Assembly (NCBI GenBank): GCA_026415235.1
Contig: JAOAHM010000029.1
Span: forward strand, 1-41,949
Length of the DNA stretch: 41,949 bases
Reading direction: 5' to 3'
From: Ignavibacteria bacterium
Lineage (GTDB): Bacteria; Bacteroidota; Ignavibacteria; Ch128b
The notes beneath the pieces were generated by a model. It was not told where the DNA came from and made no database searches. It saw nothing but the letters and a program-made list of their open reading frames with translations. Of the stretch, positions 33,546 to 41,949 are shown piece by piece. How positions within the stretch are numbered: position 1 is the first letter of the stretch; every line of letters begins with the position of its first letter. Position numbers and translations under genes: made by a program.

Positions 33546-36500
33546 ATGAAAAAAATCTGTTATTCAAGTTCTCTTTTGTTCTTTTTGTTTTTTGTTAATT
33601 CATTTTCTCAATTCAATGAATATTATCCTGAAGTAAAATGGTTCACAATTAAAACAGAACATTTTTCTGTTCATTTTCACGAAGGTGCAGAAAGAACGGC
33701 AAAAGTTGTTGCAAAGATTGCAGAAGAAATTTATGAGCCAATTACATCTTTTTATGGATACAAACCAGAACGTGTTCACTTTGTGATTAAAGATATTGAT
33801 GATTACTCGAATGGTGCGACATACTTCTTTGATAATAAAATTGAAATTTGGTCACCTCCACTTGAAACAGATTTACGAGGAACACATCATTGGTTACGAA
33901 ATGTAATTGCTCACGAATTTACTCACATGGTTCAACTTCAAGCTGCGATGAAATTCCCAAGGACTTTACCAGCATTTTATCTTCAAGTATTAAACTATGA
34001 AAGAGAAAGACGACCTGATGTTCTTTATGGTTTTCCAAATGTGATTGTTTCTTATCCAATTCCTGGAATAAATGTCCCTCAATGGTTTGCTGAAGGAACT
34101 GCTCAATACATGCGAAATGAATTTCAATACGATTTTTGGGATTCTCATCGAGATATGATTCTTCGCTCTTATGTGCTCGATGATAATATGTTAACTTGGA
34201 ATCAAATGACGGTTTTCGATAAAACAAGCCTTGGTAACGAATCAGTTTACAACTCTGGGTTTGCTTTGGTGAGTTACATTGCAATGACTTATGGCGAACA
34301 GAAATTAATCGAAATTAATAATCAACTAAAAAACAAACTTGCTTTCACCATTGATGAAGCAATAAAGAAAGTTTTGAACAAAACTGGTCAAGAACTTTAC
34401 AATGAGTGGAAGTCCTTTTTGAAAAATTATTATACCGAAAACACTAAAGCCATTAAAGAAAATTTATTCAAAGGTGACTTGATTGAACCTGATGGTTTTG
34501 GAAATTTCTTCCCAACATTCAGTCCTGATGGAAGCAAGATTTATTATCTCTCTAACAAAGGCGAAGATTACTTCTTAACTTCACTTTATGTTTACGATTT
34601 AAAGACAAAGAACTCAGAAAAAATTCAGAGTGGAGTAAGTTCCACATTTTCACTTTTTCCTGATGGAAATAAAATTCTTTACGCAAAGCTCACTGAGAAA
34701 AATAAAAACTTAGTTAAAATTCATGACTTGTATATTTACGATTTAGAAAAGAAGAAAGAAAAAAGATTAACTTTTGGACTTCGAGCAAATAATCCTGCTC
34801 TCTCACCAGATGGCAAAACGATTGTTTTTATTTCTCAAAAAGATGGAACATTGAACCTTCATCTAATTGATATTGAAGGGAAAAATCATAGACAACTTAC
34901 ATTCTTTCGAAATGGTGAACAGATTTTTAATCCGAAATTTTCTCCAGATGGACAAAAAATAATTTTTGATTTTTCTTTGAATGAAAGTCGAGATATTGCT
35001 ATTTGCGATTTGGATGGAAATATTGATTTTATCTTGAATGAAAAAAACATTGACGAGCGAAATCCCATCTTTTTAAGTAGTGAAGAAATTATTTATTCTT
35101 CTGACAAAAAAGGAATTTTCAATCTTTTTGTTTACAATCTCAAAACAAAAACTGAAAGACAAATCACAAATGTTCTTGGTGGTGCTTTCTATCCTAATGT
35201 TAATTTCAAGGGTGAGTTGGTTTATTCAGGATACACATCTACAGGTTATAAAATATTTTTCATTTCGGATTTTTCGCTGAAAGATTTCTCTCAAATTCCT
35301 TCATACGATTATCACTTGTATAAAATTAATCACTCGAAAAGATTGAATGGAAATTTTGATTGGGAAAAGCTTAAAAACTTTGACGATACACAAATTCCAA
35401 ATTTCGAGATTGAAAATTATTCGGCTTCATTCACTAAACTTTCTTTCATTCCATTTTTGAGATATGATAATTATAGCCGAACTGCGAAAGGAATCGAGCT
35501 GATTAAACCAGGACTTTATTTTTATTCGTCAGATATATTAAATCGAAGTGGTATGTTTGGAAGTCTTGCAATTAATTCACGATTTGAAAGAGATATTTAT
35601 TTTGGATTTGAATATCGAGATAGAATTCCACTTTTCTTCGAACTTGGATTAAAACCAGAATTAAATCTTGAGCTTTTTAGCGTTTCAAGAAAAGCAGAAA
35701 CATTTTTAGGATTAATGCCCGATACTCTTCCCGATGGAACAATAAATTATGGTTACAAAACTCCAGTCAACATTACATACAATCTTTTTGAAGTTGATTT
35801 CTCGGCAAAACATTTTCTCTTTTCAAAAAGTCAGACGATTCAATTCAGAACAAGTTACAGTCGTTACTCAGCAGATTTAAGTTCGTTTCTTTTGCCTGGT
35901 GGGATACTTTATCCTGCAACTTATGAAGTTTACTTGAAAGGATGGACTTTCAATTTGATTTATAATTTTGAAAATATTGCATTGAAAAAAGATAATGATA
36001 TCAATCCATACGGAACTAAAATTAATCTCAATCTCGAATATTCAACTAATAACTTTAATCCCGAAACTTATTATGACGAAAACCAAGGACAACTTCTAAC
36101 CAAATACGGAAAAACAAAATATTCGAGAATTGAACTTAACTTGATGCAAGCATTCAAGCTTCCAAGTGGAAAACATTCACTTACTTTCAAGACAAGAGCT
36201 GGTACAACTTTGGGTCCTCAAGTTGATAATTTCTTCGACTTTTATCTCGGTGGATTAATCGGAATGAAGAGTTATCCCTTCTACGCCATAAGTGGAAATG
36301 AAATTTTTCATTTGAATGTGAATTATCGTTTTCCAATTTGGGAAGAAATTGACAAAAGACTTTATCATCTTTATATAGATAAAGTTTATGGCTCGATTTA
36401 CTTTGATTATGGAAATGCTTGGGAAGGTAAACAAGTCAAACTCAAAAATTTCAAGAAAGGTGTAGGTGCTGAATTAAGAGTTCAGATGAATTCGTTTTAT

Positions 36501-36641
36501 ATATTTCCAACAAGTTTGTTTGTGAATGTAGCTTACGGATTTGATGAATTTAAACGACAAAATATTTTTACTAAAGAAGTAATTAAATATGGAAAAGAGT
36601 TTTTAATTTATTTCGGAATATTATTTGGTTTTGAATTATGA
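33546..36641 (+). CDS. Gluzincin protease / TolB-like propeller / outer-membrane barrel fusion
   Basis: A 1031-residue exported protein in three parts. After a signal peptide (about 1-20) comes a peptidase-MA-like gluzincin domain (about 25-300) with H123-E124-F-T-H127 and the third zinc ligand E183 in QWFAEGTAQY, so it looks catalytically intact. Residues about 310-600 are WD40/PD40 TolB-type repeats (FFPTFSPDGSKIYYLS, PALSPDGKTIVFIS, PKFSPDGQKIIFDF). Residues about 630-1031 are beta-strands of a BamA/Omp85-like barrel (FYLGGLIGMKSYPF, FDYGNAWEG). The architecture suggests an outer-membrane protein presenting a protease and propeller in the periplasm or at the surface; function is unknown. 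The ATG at 33546 is preferred to a TTG two codons upstream. It overlaps the next gene by four bases (ATGA). Confidence 0.88.
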   Translation: MKKICYSSSLLFFLFFVNSFSQFNEYYPEVKWFTIKTEHFSVHFHEGAERTAKVVAKIAEEIYEPITSFYGYKPERVHFVIKDIDDYSNGATYFFDNKIEIWSPPLETDLRGTHHWLRNVIAHEFTHMVQLQAAMKFPRTLPAFYLQVLNYERERRPDVLYGFPNVIVSYPIPGINVPQWFAEGTAQYMRNEFQYDFWDSHRDMILRSYVLDDNMLTWNQMTVFDKTSLGNESVYNSGFALVSYIAMTYGEQKLIEINNQLKNKLAFTIDEAIKKVLNKTGQELYNEWKSFLKNYYTENTKAIKENLFKGDLIEPDGFGNFFPTFSPDGSKIYYLSNKGEDYFLTSLYVYDLKTKNSEKIQSGVSSTFSLFPDGNKILYAKLTEKNKNLVKIHDLYIYDLEKKKEKRLTFGLRANNPALSPDGKTIVFISQKDGTLNLHLIDIEGKNHRQLTFFRNGEQIFNPKFSPDGQKIIFDFSLNESRDIAICDLDGNIDFILNEKNIDERNPIFLSSEEIIYSSDKKGIFNLFVYNLKTKTERQITNVLGGAFYPNVNFKGELVYSGYTSTGYKIFFISDFSLKDFSQIPSYDYHLYKINHSKRLNGNFDWEKLKNFDDTQIPNFEIENYSASFTKLSFIPFLRYDNYSRTAKGIELIKPGLYFYSSDILNRSGMFGSLAINSRFERDIYFGFEYRDRIPLFFELGLKPELNLELFSVSRKAETFLGLMPDTLPDGTINYGYKTPVNITYNLFEVDFSAKHFLFSKSQTIQFRTSYSRYSADLSSFLLPGGILYPATYEVYLKGWTFNLIYNFENIALKKDNDINPYGTKINLNLEYSTNNFNPETYYDENQGQLLTKYGKTKYSRIELNLMQAFKLPSGKHSLTFKTRAGTTLGPQVDNFFDFYLGGLIGMKSYPFYAISGNEIFHLNVNYRFPIWEEIDKRLYHLYIDKVYGSIYFDYGNAWEGKQVKLKNFKKGVGAELRVQMNSFYIFPTSLFVNVAYGFDEFKRQNIFTKEVIKYGKEFLIYFGILFGFEL

Positions 36642-37516
36642 GGAGTAAAATGAGATATATTTTATTTCTAATATTAATCTTCTCGTTAAATTTATTTGCA
36701 GAAGATAATCAACTTAAAACAGGTAATTTGAAAACTGATTTCAGATTTTCTACTAACGATTTACGAAATAATGAAATTTTGATTAATAACGATGTGAAGT
36801 TGAAATCACCAGTGGTTGCAGGAGTTCTTTCGGCACTTGTTCCAGGTGCAGGAGAAATTTACAATGGTGATTATTTGAAAGCAATTTTGTTTTTGGCAGT
36901 TGAAGGTGCAACGATTTATCTCAATCATCATTACACAAATAAAGGAGATAATCAAACAAAATATTTTCAAGATTTTGCTGATGAACATTGGAGTGTTGTA
37001 AGGTATGCACAATGGCTAAATCAGTGGGCATCTGCTCTTGGAGGTAATGCTAATATTCAAATTAATCCAGACCAGAGTCTTAAACCATGGGAAAGAGTAA
37101 ATTGGAATCAGTTGAATCAAGCTGAAAGAACAATTAAAGAATTTTCTCACACGCTTTATCCACATGGACATCAACAATACTATGAGATGATTGGAAAGTA
37201 TCCGCAATACAGTCAAGGTTGGGATGATTCAAAGTTTGCGTTGGGAATTTACTCTGTTGCAGGTGAATATTATTACGATACGAAAGGAAAATTTATTTAT
37301 TATTCAGGACTCCGAGGCAAAGCAAATGACTATTACAATATTGCAGACAAAGCTTTGATAGTTACAATTACAAATCACATCATCAGTATGATCGATGCGA
37401 TAATCTCTGCGAATAGATACAATTCAAAAGTTAAGGTAGAAATGAGTTTAGAAAGAATTCAAACACCATTGTTTGTCGAATATAATCCACAATTAAAATT
37501 GAAGTTTGCCTTTTAG
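36638..37516 (+). CDS. DUF5683-like envelope protein
   Basis: A 292-residue exported protein: leader MRSKMRYILFLILIFSLNLF, then the motif VAGVLSALVPGAGEIYNGDY followed by LKAILFLAVEGATIYL (about 61-95), the DUF5683-type signature, and later a second hydrophobic stretch (about 245-265, ALIVTITNHIISMIDAII). It ends in phenylalanine (LKLKFAF), like outer-membrane proteins. The ATG at 36638 overlaps the stop of the fusion gene as ATGA, implying coupling; an ATG at 36650 with AGGAG four bases ahead is a fair alternative. Function unknown. It shares its key motif with the gene at 1959-2777. Confidence 0.82.
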   Translation: MRSKMRYILFLILIFSLNLFAEDNQLKTGNLKTDFRFSTNDLRNNEILINNDVKLKSPVVAGVLSALVPGAGEIYNGDYLKAILFLAVEGATIYLNHHYTNKGDNQTKYFQDFADEHWSVVRYAQWLNQWASALGGNANIQINPDQSLKPWERVNWNQLNQAERTIKEFSHTLYPHGHQQYYEMIGKYPQYSQGWDDSKFALGIYSVAGEYYYDTKGKFIYYSGLRGKANDYYNIADKALIVTITNHIISMIDAIISANRYNSKVKVEMSLERIQTPLFVEYNPQLKLKFAF

Positions 37517-37935
37517 TAATCTTTTAAGATTGAATTGTGTGCGATAAGTTGATTTATTGATTTTAATTCTGTTCTCGCTTTGATCAATTTTATAGAAGAT
37601 TATCATTTGCTTCAATCATAAATTATTGAGATAAATTTATCTTTCCTTTTTTAATTATTTAACCGAAAAATTTTGTAAGGCATTTATTGTTCTAACAAGA
37701 GAAAATGAATTAGTTATTCATTTCAGATGTTGTTTTGTCAAATTATTTCGAGTGCTTTTGAAAGTATTAAAATACATTTTTTTCTCTTCGAAACTCTTCG
37801 TTCTCTACGGTTTGAAAAATCAAAAAAGTTCGTGCAAACACATTTGATATGAAATTTTGATTACATTCTTCATTTGTTCAATTATTTTATCACATCCAAT
37901 TAATTCTAAACTTTTCACTAATTTTGAGAAAAAAT
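37517..37935. other. 419-base intergenic region before der
   Basis: No supportable gene. It contains a degenerate repeat at 37784-37816 and a short dyad (AATCTT/AAGATT, 37518-37531) just after the DUF5683 stop that lacks a T-run. The promoter for der should lie here, but no pair of boxes is convincing. Confidence 0.5.
37784..37816 (+). repeat. Degenerate 'CTCTGCG'-type intergenic repeat
   Basis: Three imperfect copies of CTCT(T/A)CG(A/T/G) follow one another (CTCTTCGAAA, CTCTTCGTT, CTCTACGG). The string looks like a decayed member of the dispersed intergenic repeat family seen in many bacterial genomes with units such as CTCTGCGG. Assignment is from memory and by eye. Confidence 0.35.
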
Positions 37936-39252
37936 ATGAAGATACCTGTAGTTGTTATTGTTGGCAGACCTAATGTTGGAAAATCCACTCTTTTCAATCG
38001 TCTTGTTGGACGACGAGAAGCAATTGTTGATGCAACATCTGGTGTTACTCGTGACAGAAATTACGGTGAAGTTGAATGGTGCGGAAAAATTTTTAATCTA
38101 ATTGATACTGGTGGATTTGTACCTGACTCAGACAATGTTTTCGAAAGAGCCATTGCTGAGCAAATCAATGCTGCTCTTCAAGAATCCGACGCTATCATTT
38201 TCTTGCTCGATGCAAATGATGGTGTAACGCCTGTCGATCGTATGATTGCAAACTTGTTACGCAAATCAAATAAACCAATTTATGTTGTAGTCAATAAAGT
38301 TGATGTAGCCGAAAAAGAAAATCTTTCTGCTGATTTTTACGAACTTGGTTTCGAAAAAATTTATACCATATCAGCTCAACTCGGAAGAAAGATTGGCGAT
38401 TTCCTCGATATACTTACGAAAGACTTTCCTGAGAATAGAGAAATAGTTGAAGAAAAATCGGATACACCAAAATTTGCAGTTGTTGGCAAACCCAATGTTG
38501 GCAAATCATCGTTCGTTAATGCTTTGCTTGGATATGATAAACACATCGTAACTGAAATTCCAGGAACAACTCGTGATGCAATTGATACTAAAATCAAATA
38601 TTATGGTAAAGAAATTACTTTGATTGATACAGCTGGTTTGCGAAGAAGAAGTAAAATTGTTGAGAGCATTGAGTTTTTCAGTGTTCTTAGAACTTTGAAA
38701 GCTCTCGACCGATGTAATGTTGCAATTGTTTTGATTGATGCAACTCAAGGAATTGAAAAACAAGATATGAGAATTATTAACGAAGCAATTAAAAGAAAAC
38801 GAGGCATAATTATAGCAGTTAACAAATGGGATTTAATTGAAAAAGACTCAAAGACAGCACAAAAATTTGAAAATGCTCTTAAAAGTATTTTAGGTGAACT
38901 TGATTACATTCCAATCGTTTTCATCTCAGCTTTAACAAAGCAAAGAATTTATCGAGTAATTGAACTTTCGCTAAAAATTCTTGAAGAATGGAATAAAAAA
39001 ATTTCTACCAGTGAGTTAAATGATTTTCTTGAACGAACTTTTAGAAATATATCTCTTCCATCAACTCCAACTGGAAAGGAAATCAAAATAAAATATGGAA
39101 CTCAGGTTAAAGTTGCTCCACCAGTTTTTGCTTTTTTTACAAATGAACCAAAACATATTCCAGACCATACTAAGAGGTTTATTGAAAATAAAATGAGAGA
39201 AGAATTCGGTTTTCTTGGCGTGCCTTTAACTTTAGTTTTCAAGAAAAAATAA
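37936..39252 (+). CDS. der: Ribosome-assembly GTPase Der (EngA)
   Basis: A 438-residue protein with the double-GTPase layout unique to Der. Domain 1: G1 GRPNVGKST (9-17), SGVTRDRNYG, G3 DTGG, G4 NKVD. Domain 2: GKPNVGKSS, PGTTRDAID, DTAG, NKWD. The C-terminal KH-like domain (about 350-438) contains the typical PPVFAFFTNEP segment. It acts in maturation of the 50S ribosomal subunit. The ATG at 37936 (MKIPVVVIVGRPN) fits the family; an in-frame TTG four codons upstream is unlikely. The next gene follows after 27 bases. Confidence 0.97.
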   Translation: MKIPVVVIVGRPNVGKSTLFNRLVGRREAIVDATSGVTRDRNYGEVEWCGKIFNLIDTGGFVPDSDNVFERAIAEQINAALQESDAIIFLLDANDGVTPVDRMIANLLRKSNKPIYVVVNKVDVAEKENLSADFYELGFEKIYTISAQLGRKIGDFLDILTKDFPENREIVEEKSDTPKFAVVGKPNVGKSSFVNALLGYDKHIVTEIPGTTRDAIDTKIKYYGKEITLIDTAGLRRRSKIVESIEFFSVLRTLKALDRCNVAIVLIDATQGIEKQDMRIINEAIKRKRGIIIAVNKWDLIEKDSKTAQKFENALKSILGELDYIPIVFISALTKQRIYRVIELSLKILEEWNKKISTSELNDFLERTFRNISLPSTPTGKEIKIKYGTQVKVAPPVFAFFTNEPKHIPDHTKRFIENKMREEFGFLGVPLTLVFKKK

Positions 39253-39279
39253 TTAATTATGAATAAACCAGATTTTTAG

Positions 39280-40638
39280 ATGACATTAATTAAAAGAAAA
39301 ATAATAGTTGTTGGAGGTAGTGCTGCTGGTCCTGCTGCTGCAGCAAAAGCAAAAAGAGTTAATCCAAATAATGAAGTAATTCTCTATGAAGCAGGAGGTA
39401 ATATTTCAATAGGAACTTGTGAAATTCCTTATGTTTTATCAGGTGAAATATCGAATGTTGAAAAGTTAATTTTTTATAATCCAGAGTCGTTTGAAAAAGA
39501 AAAAGGGGTGAAAGTTAAGATTAATCATCGAGTTGAATTTATTGACAAGAATAAGAAAAAAATTTTTGTCCGTGATCTACATTCTCAAAAAGTTTTTGAA
39601 GATAATTACGATAAACTGATTCTTTGCACAGGTTCGGTTAAGAAAATTCATCCTTCTTTTAGAAGTGGTCTCGAAAATGTTTTTTACCTTAAAACAATCG
39701 AAGATGTTAAAGCAATACAAAATTATATCAACAAGAATAAGATAAATTCTTCTCTTGTAGTTGGTGCAAGTTATACAGGACTTGAAGCACTCGAATTCGT
39801 AAAACAAATTTCAAATGAAATTTATCTTGCTGATATTTCTGACTTACCTCTCCCAGGTCATGAGTTTGAAGTTAGAAAAATTTTACTCGAGAAGATTGGA
39901 GAAAAGAAAATTAATTTTATTGGTAATGTAAATGACATAATCCCTTATGAAAAAGATGGAAGAGTTATTCGAGTAAAATTAAATCAAGAACAAATTGAAG
40001 TTGATTTTGTTTTAATAACGATTGGATTCGAACCAAACAATTCTTTAGCAAAAGCAGCAAACCTTTCATTAAATTCTCCCTGTGGTTCAATTAAGGTAGA
40101 TGAAAAACAAAAAACATCAGATGATAATATTTATGCTGCTGGTGATTGTTGTGGAGTTAAAGAATTTATCACAAAGAAAACCAGATGGATACCTCTTGCA
40201 AGCTATGCTCATAATCAAGGACATGTTGCGGGTTCGAATGCTGCAGGAGAACCTGCTGTGTTTGGTCAGATTGTGAGAAATATTGGTTTCCGCTTTTTTG
40301 ATTTGAATATTGCATTAGTCGGTTTGAATAATGAAGAAATTCAATTGAATCAAATTAAATGTAAGGAAGTTTCATCAATTGGAAATTCAAGAGTAAAAAT
40401 TATGCCAGGTGGAGTCAAGCATTTTGTTAAAATTAAATATAGACCAGATGATAAAAAAATTATCAGTGCAAATTTGGTTGGTGGTGAAGATATTATTGGA
40501 AAAGCTAATTTGATTTCATTTGCAATAAAAAACAATATTCCCTTAACTAAGTTTTACGAAACAGATTTTCTATACACACCAACTCTTTCTCCATTAATTG
40601 AGACACTTTCCATTTTGGGTAAACAAGCAGGTGATTAA
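39280..40638 (+). CDS. CoA-disulfide reductase / NADH oxidase family flavoprotein
   Basis: A 452-residue FAD- and NAD(P)H-dependent pyridine nucleotide-disulfide oxidoreductase. The N-terminal FAD fold has VVGGSAAGPAAA (10-21). A single redox cysteine, C47 in SIGTCEIPYVLSG, marks the CoA-disulfide reductase/NADH oxidase branch rather than two-cysteine reductases. The NAD-binding region is near 158-185 (LVVGASYTGLEALE), and the second FAD contact is DDNIYAAGDCC (about 283-293). The dimerisation domain follows. Possible roles are thiol redox balance or oxygen or polysulfide reduction; the substrate cannot be fixed from sequence. It starts 27 bases after der and upp begins one base after its stop, so the three may be one transcript. 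Confidence 0.9.
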   Translation: MTLIKRKIIVVGGSAAGPAAAAKAKRVNPNNEVILYEAGGNISIGTCEIPYVLSGEISNVEKLIFYNPESFEKEKGVKVKINHRVEFIDKNKKKIFVRDLHSQKVFEDNYDKLILCTGSVKKIHPSFRSGLENVFYLKTIEDVKAIQNYINKNKINSSLVVGASYTGLEALEFVKQISNEIYLADISDLPLPGHEFEVRKILLEKIGEKKINFIGNVNDIIPYEKDGRVIRVKLNQEQIEVDFVLITIGFEPNNSLAKAANLSLNSPCGSIKVDEKQKTSDDNIYAAGDCCGVKEFITKKTRWIPLASYAHNQGHVAGSNAAGEPAVFGQIVRNIGFRFFDLNIALVGLNNEEIQLNQIKCKEVSSIGNSRVKIMPGGVKHFVKIKYRPDDKKIISANLVGGEDIIGKANLISFAIKNNIPLTKFYETDFLYTPTLSPLIETLSILGKQAGD

Positions 40639-40639
40639 A

Positions 40640-41272
40640 ATGAAACTAAAAAATTTAACCATTGTCGACCATCCTCTTGCAAAGAGAGATTTAACAATCC
40701 TTCGTGACAAAAACACTACACCACTTGAGTTTAGAAATGCCATCCGAAGAATTTCTTCAGTTTTGGTTACAGCAGTTACAAAAAATTTTGAACTGAAAGA
40801 AATTAAAGTACAGACACCACTTGAAAAAACCATTGGATATAAACTTAATCATGATGTTGTTATTGTTCCAATACTAAGAGCAGGATTGACCTTAGTCGAA
40901 CCTTTTTTAGAAATGATTCCTGATGCAAGTGTTGGTCATATTGGTTTATATCGTGACGAAGAAACATTAAAGCCTGTTGATTATTATCTAAAACTTCCGA
41001 AGAACATAAAGAAAGCAAAAGTTCTTATCATTGATCCAATGCTTGCAACAGGTGGAAGTGCATCTGCAGCAATTACTTTTCTTAAGCAACGGGGAGCTAA
41101 AGATATTACGCTTGTTTGTCTTTTAGCAGCACCGCAAGGTGTGCAGAAAGTTTCTTCTGAACACAAAGATGTCAAGATATTTGCAATTGCTCTTGATAGA
41201 ACTTTGAATGACCGTGGTTACATCCTCCCTGGTCTCGGAGATGCAGGCGATAGAACTTTTGGAACATTCTAA
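40640..41272 (+). CDS. upp: Uracil phosphoribosyltransferase
   Basis: A 210-residue pyrimidine-salvage enzyme that makes UMP from uracil and PRPP. The PRPP-binding loop is VLIIDPMLATGGSASAAI (about 128-145) and the uracil-binding C-terminus is GYILPGLGDAGDRTFGT. VPILRAGLTLVEPF (about 77-90) is the other conserved block. The length is normal. The ATG at 40640, one base after the preceding stop, gives the family N-terminus (MKLKNLTIVDHPLAKRDLT); an upstream in-frame start inside the flavoprotein gene (40598) is rejected. Confidence 0.97.
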   Translation: MKLKNLTIVDHPLAKRDLTILRDKNTTPLEFRNAIRRISSVLVTAVTKNFELKEIKVQTPLEKTIGYKLNHDVVIVPILRAGLTLVEPFLEMIPDASVGHIGLYRDEETLKPVDYYLKLPKNIKKAKVLIIDPMLATGGSASAAITFLKQRGAKDITLVCLLAAPQGVQKVSSEHKDVKIFAIALDRTLNDRGYILPGLGDAGDRTFGTF

Positions 41273-41326
41273 TTAAACTTGAATAACTTTCATAAATTTT
41301 TTCAACTTTGATAGAAATTTACTTAC

Positions 41327-41949
41327 ATGAAAAATTCTGAAGCTAATCCGAAGGTTGATTTTTATCTGCAAACTGGTTGCGGTAGATGTGAATACTGGAA
41401 TACACCAAATTGCAAAGTAAATTCTTGGCGAGACATTTTGATTGAGTTACGTAAAATCATTTTAACTACAGAATTGAAAGAAGAGTTAAAATGGGGGCAA
41501 CCTTGCTATACAATTAATGGCAAAAATGTTCTTTTAATGGCAGCATTTCGTGATTATGTTGCACTAAGTTTCTTCAAAGGAACTTTGTTAAAAGATAAAA
41601 ACAAAATTTTAGTCGCTCCTGGAGAAAATTCTCAATCGGTTAGACAAATTAGATTTACAAAAATTGATGAAGTTAAAAATCACAAAAAAATTATTCTTGA
41701 TTATATCAAAGAAGCAATTGAAAACGAGAAGAAGGGATTGAAAGTTACTAAAGCAACAAATACTCCTATTCCAATAGAACTCAAACAAAAGTTTGAGCAA
41801 GACAAAGAATTTGAGAAAGCGTTTTATTCGTTAACACCAGGTAGACAACGTGCGTATCTAATCTATTTTAATCAACCGAAAAACTCTTCAACTAAATTAT
41901 CACGTATCGAGAAGTCAATTCCAAAAATCTTTCAGGGTAAGGGACTAAA
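41327..41949 (+). CDS. YdeI-like DUF1801-family protein, 3' end cut by window edge
   Basis: An open frame of 207 codons from the ATG at 41327 to the window end. Residues about 13-35 carry a cysteine/tryptophan-rich segment (TGCGRCEYWNTPNCKVNSW). Next come ELKWGQPCYTINGKNVLLM (about 52-70) and YVALSFFKGTLL, typical of the DUF1801/YdeI fold, and a C-terminal helical part with SLTPGRQRAYLIYF and KSIPKIFQGKGLK. YdeI-like proteins normally end soon after this GKG segment, so probably only a few residues are missing. Biochemical role is not established. It lies 54 bases after upp in the same direction. Confidence 0.85.
   Translation, partial: MKNSEANPKVDFYLQTGCGRCEYWNTPNCKVNSWRDILIELRKIILTTELKEELKWGQPCYTINGKNVLLMAAFRDYVALSFFKGTLLKDKNKILVAPGENSQSVRQIRFTKIDEVKNHKKIILDYIKEAIENEKKGLKVTKATNTPIPIELKQKFEQDKEFEKAFYSLTPGRQRAYLIYFNQPKNSSTKLSRIEKSIPKIFQGKGL

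Noticed and set aside
40598-40639. Extended upp start inside the flavoprotein gene
   Set aside because: The extra 14 residues are not part of the UPRT family N-terminus, and the ATG at 40640 directly follows the upstream stop.
1-41949. CRISPR array, prophage, integron or complete insertion sequence
   Set aside because: No regularly spaced direct repeats, phage structural or integrase genes, or transposase frames were seen.

Overview
The window is strongly A+T-rich and reads as chromosome of a Gram-negative bacterium of the Bacteroidota/Chlorobiota/Ignavibacteriota group, most likely Ignavibacteria-like. The reasons are a type IX secretion (T9SS) pair porU-porV, several proteins ending in T9SS type-A sorting domains with the NFPNPFNPTTT-type signature, lipoproteins with an NPFDP segment after the lipid cysteine, DUF5683- and DUF4783-type envelope proteins, and a c-type cytochrome locus. 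Genus is an inference; no rRNA is present.

Layout. Positions 1-17945 are entirely on the minus strand. From right to left they hold an FN3 lipoprotein; an operon of DUF4783 protein, a giant NtrY-like histidine kinase and a UvrD-type helicase/Fe-S nuclease; a DMT transporter; a tightly packed five-gene operon (NPFDP lipoprotein, GAF-sigma54 activator, Ser/Thr kinase with two PEGA domains, kelch protein with T9SS tail, DUF5683-like protein); and a multi-domain secreted protein cut by the left edge. clpC (plus strand) faces a minus-strand pair of a multiheme cytochrome and a heme-bearing outer-membrane barrel, with a shared bidirectional terminator. From a tRNA-Glu at 23540 everything is on the plus strand: nth, an HD-domain gene, porU, porV, an M6-type pseudoprotease, a protease/TolB-propeller/barrel fusion, a DUF5683-like gene, der, a CoA-disulfide-reductase-like flavoenzyme, upp, and a YdeI-like gene cut by the right edge.

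How the genes fit. Much of the window concerns the cell envelope: T9SS machinery (porU, porV), probable T9SS cargo (kelch protein, pseudoprotease), barrels, lipoproteins and two envelope-sensing regulators. The five-gene kinase/sigma54-activator operon is the best candidate for an undescribed system: a cytoplasmic kinase with a periplasmic PEGA sensor, encoded with a transcription activator that has no receiver domain, and with surface-exported products.

Non-coding points of interest are a promoter, 20-bp inverted repeat and intrinsic terminator stacked directly before porU; a 118-bp MITE-like element after porV with perfect 13-bp terminal inverted repeats and an internal terminator; and a decayed intergenic repeat upstream of der. 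Starts given as ATG were preferred over upstream in-frame TTG/GTG codons where the ATG agrees with a ribosome-binding site or family N-terminus.
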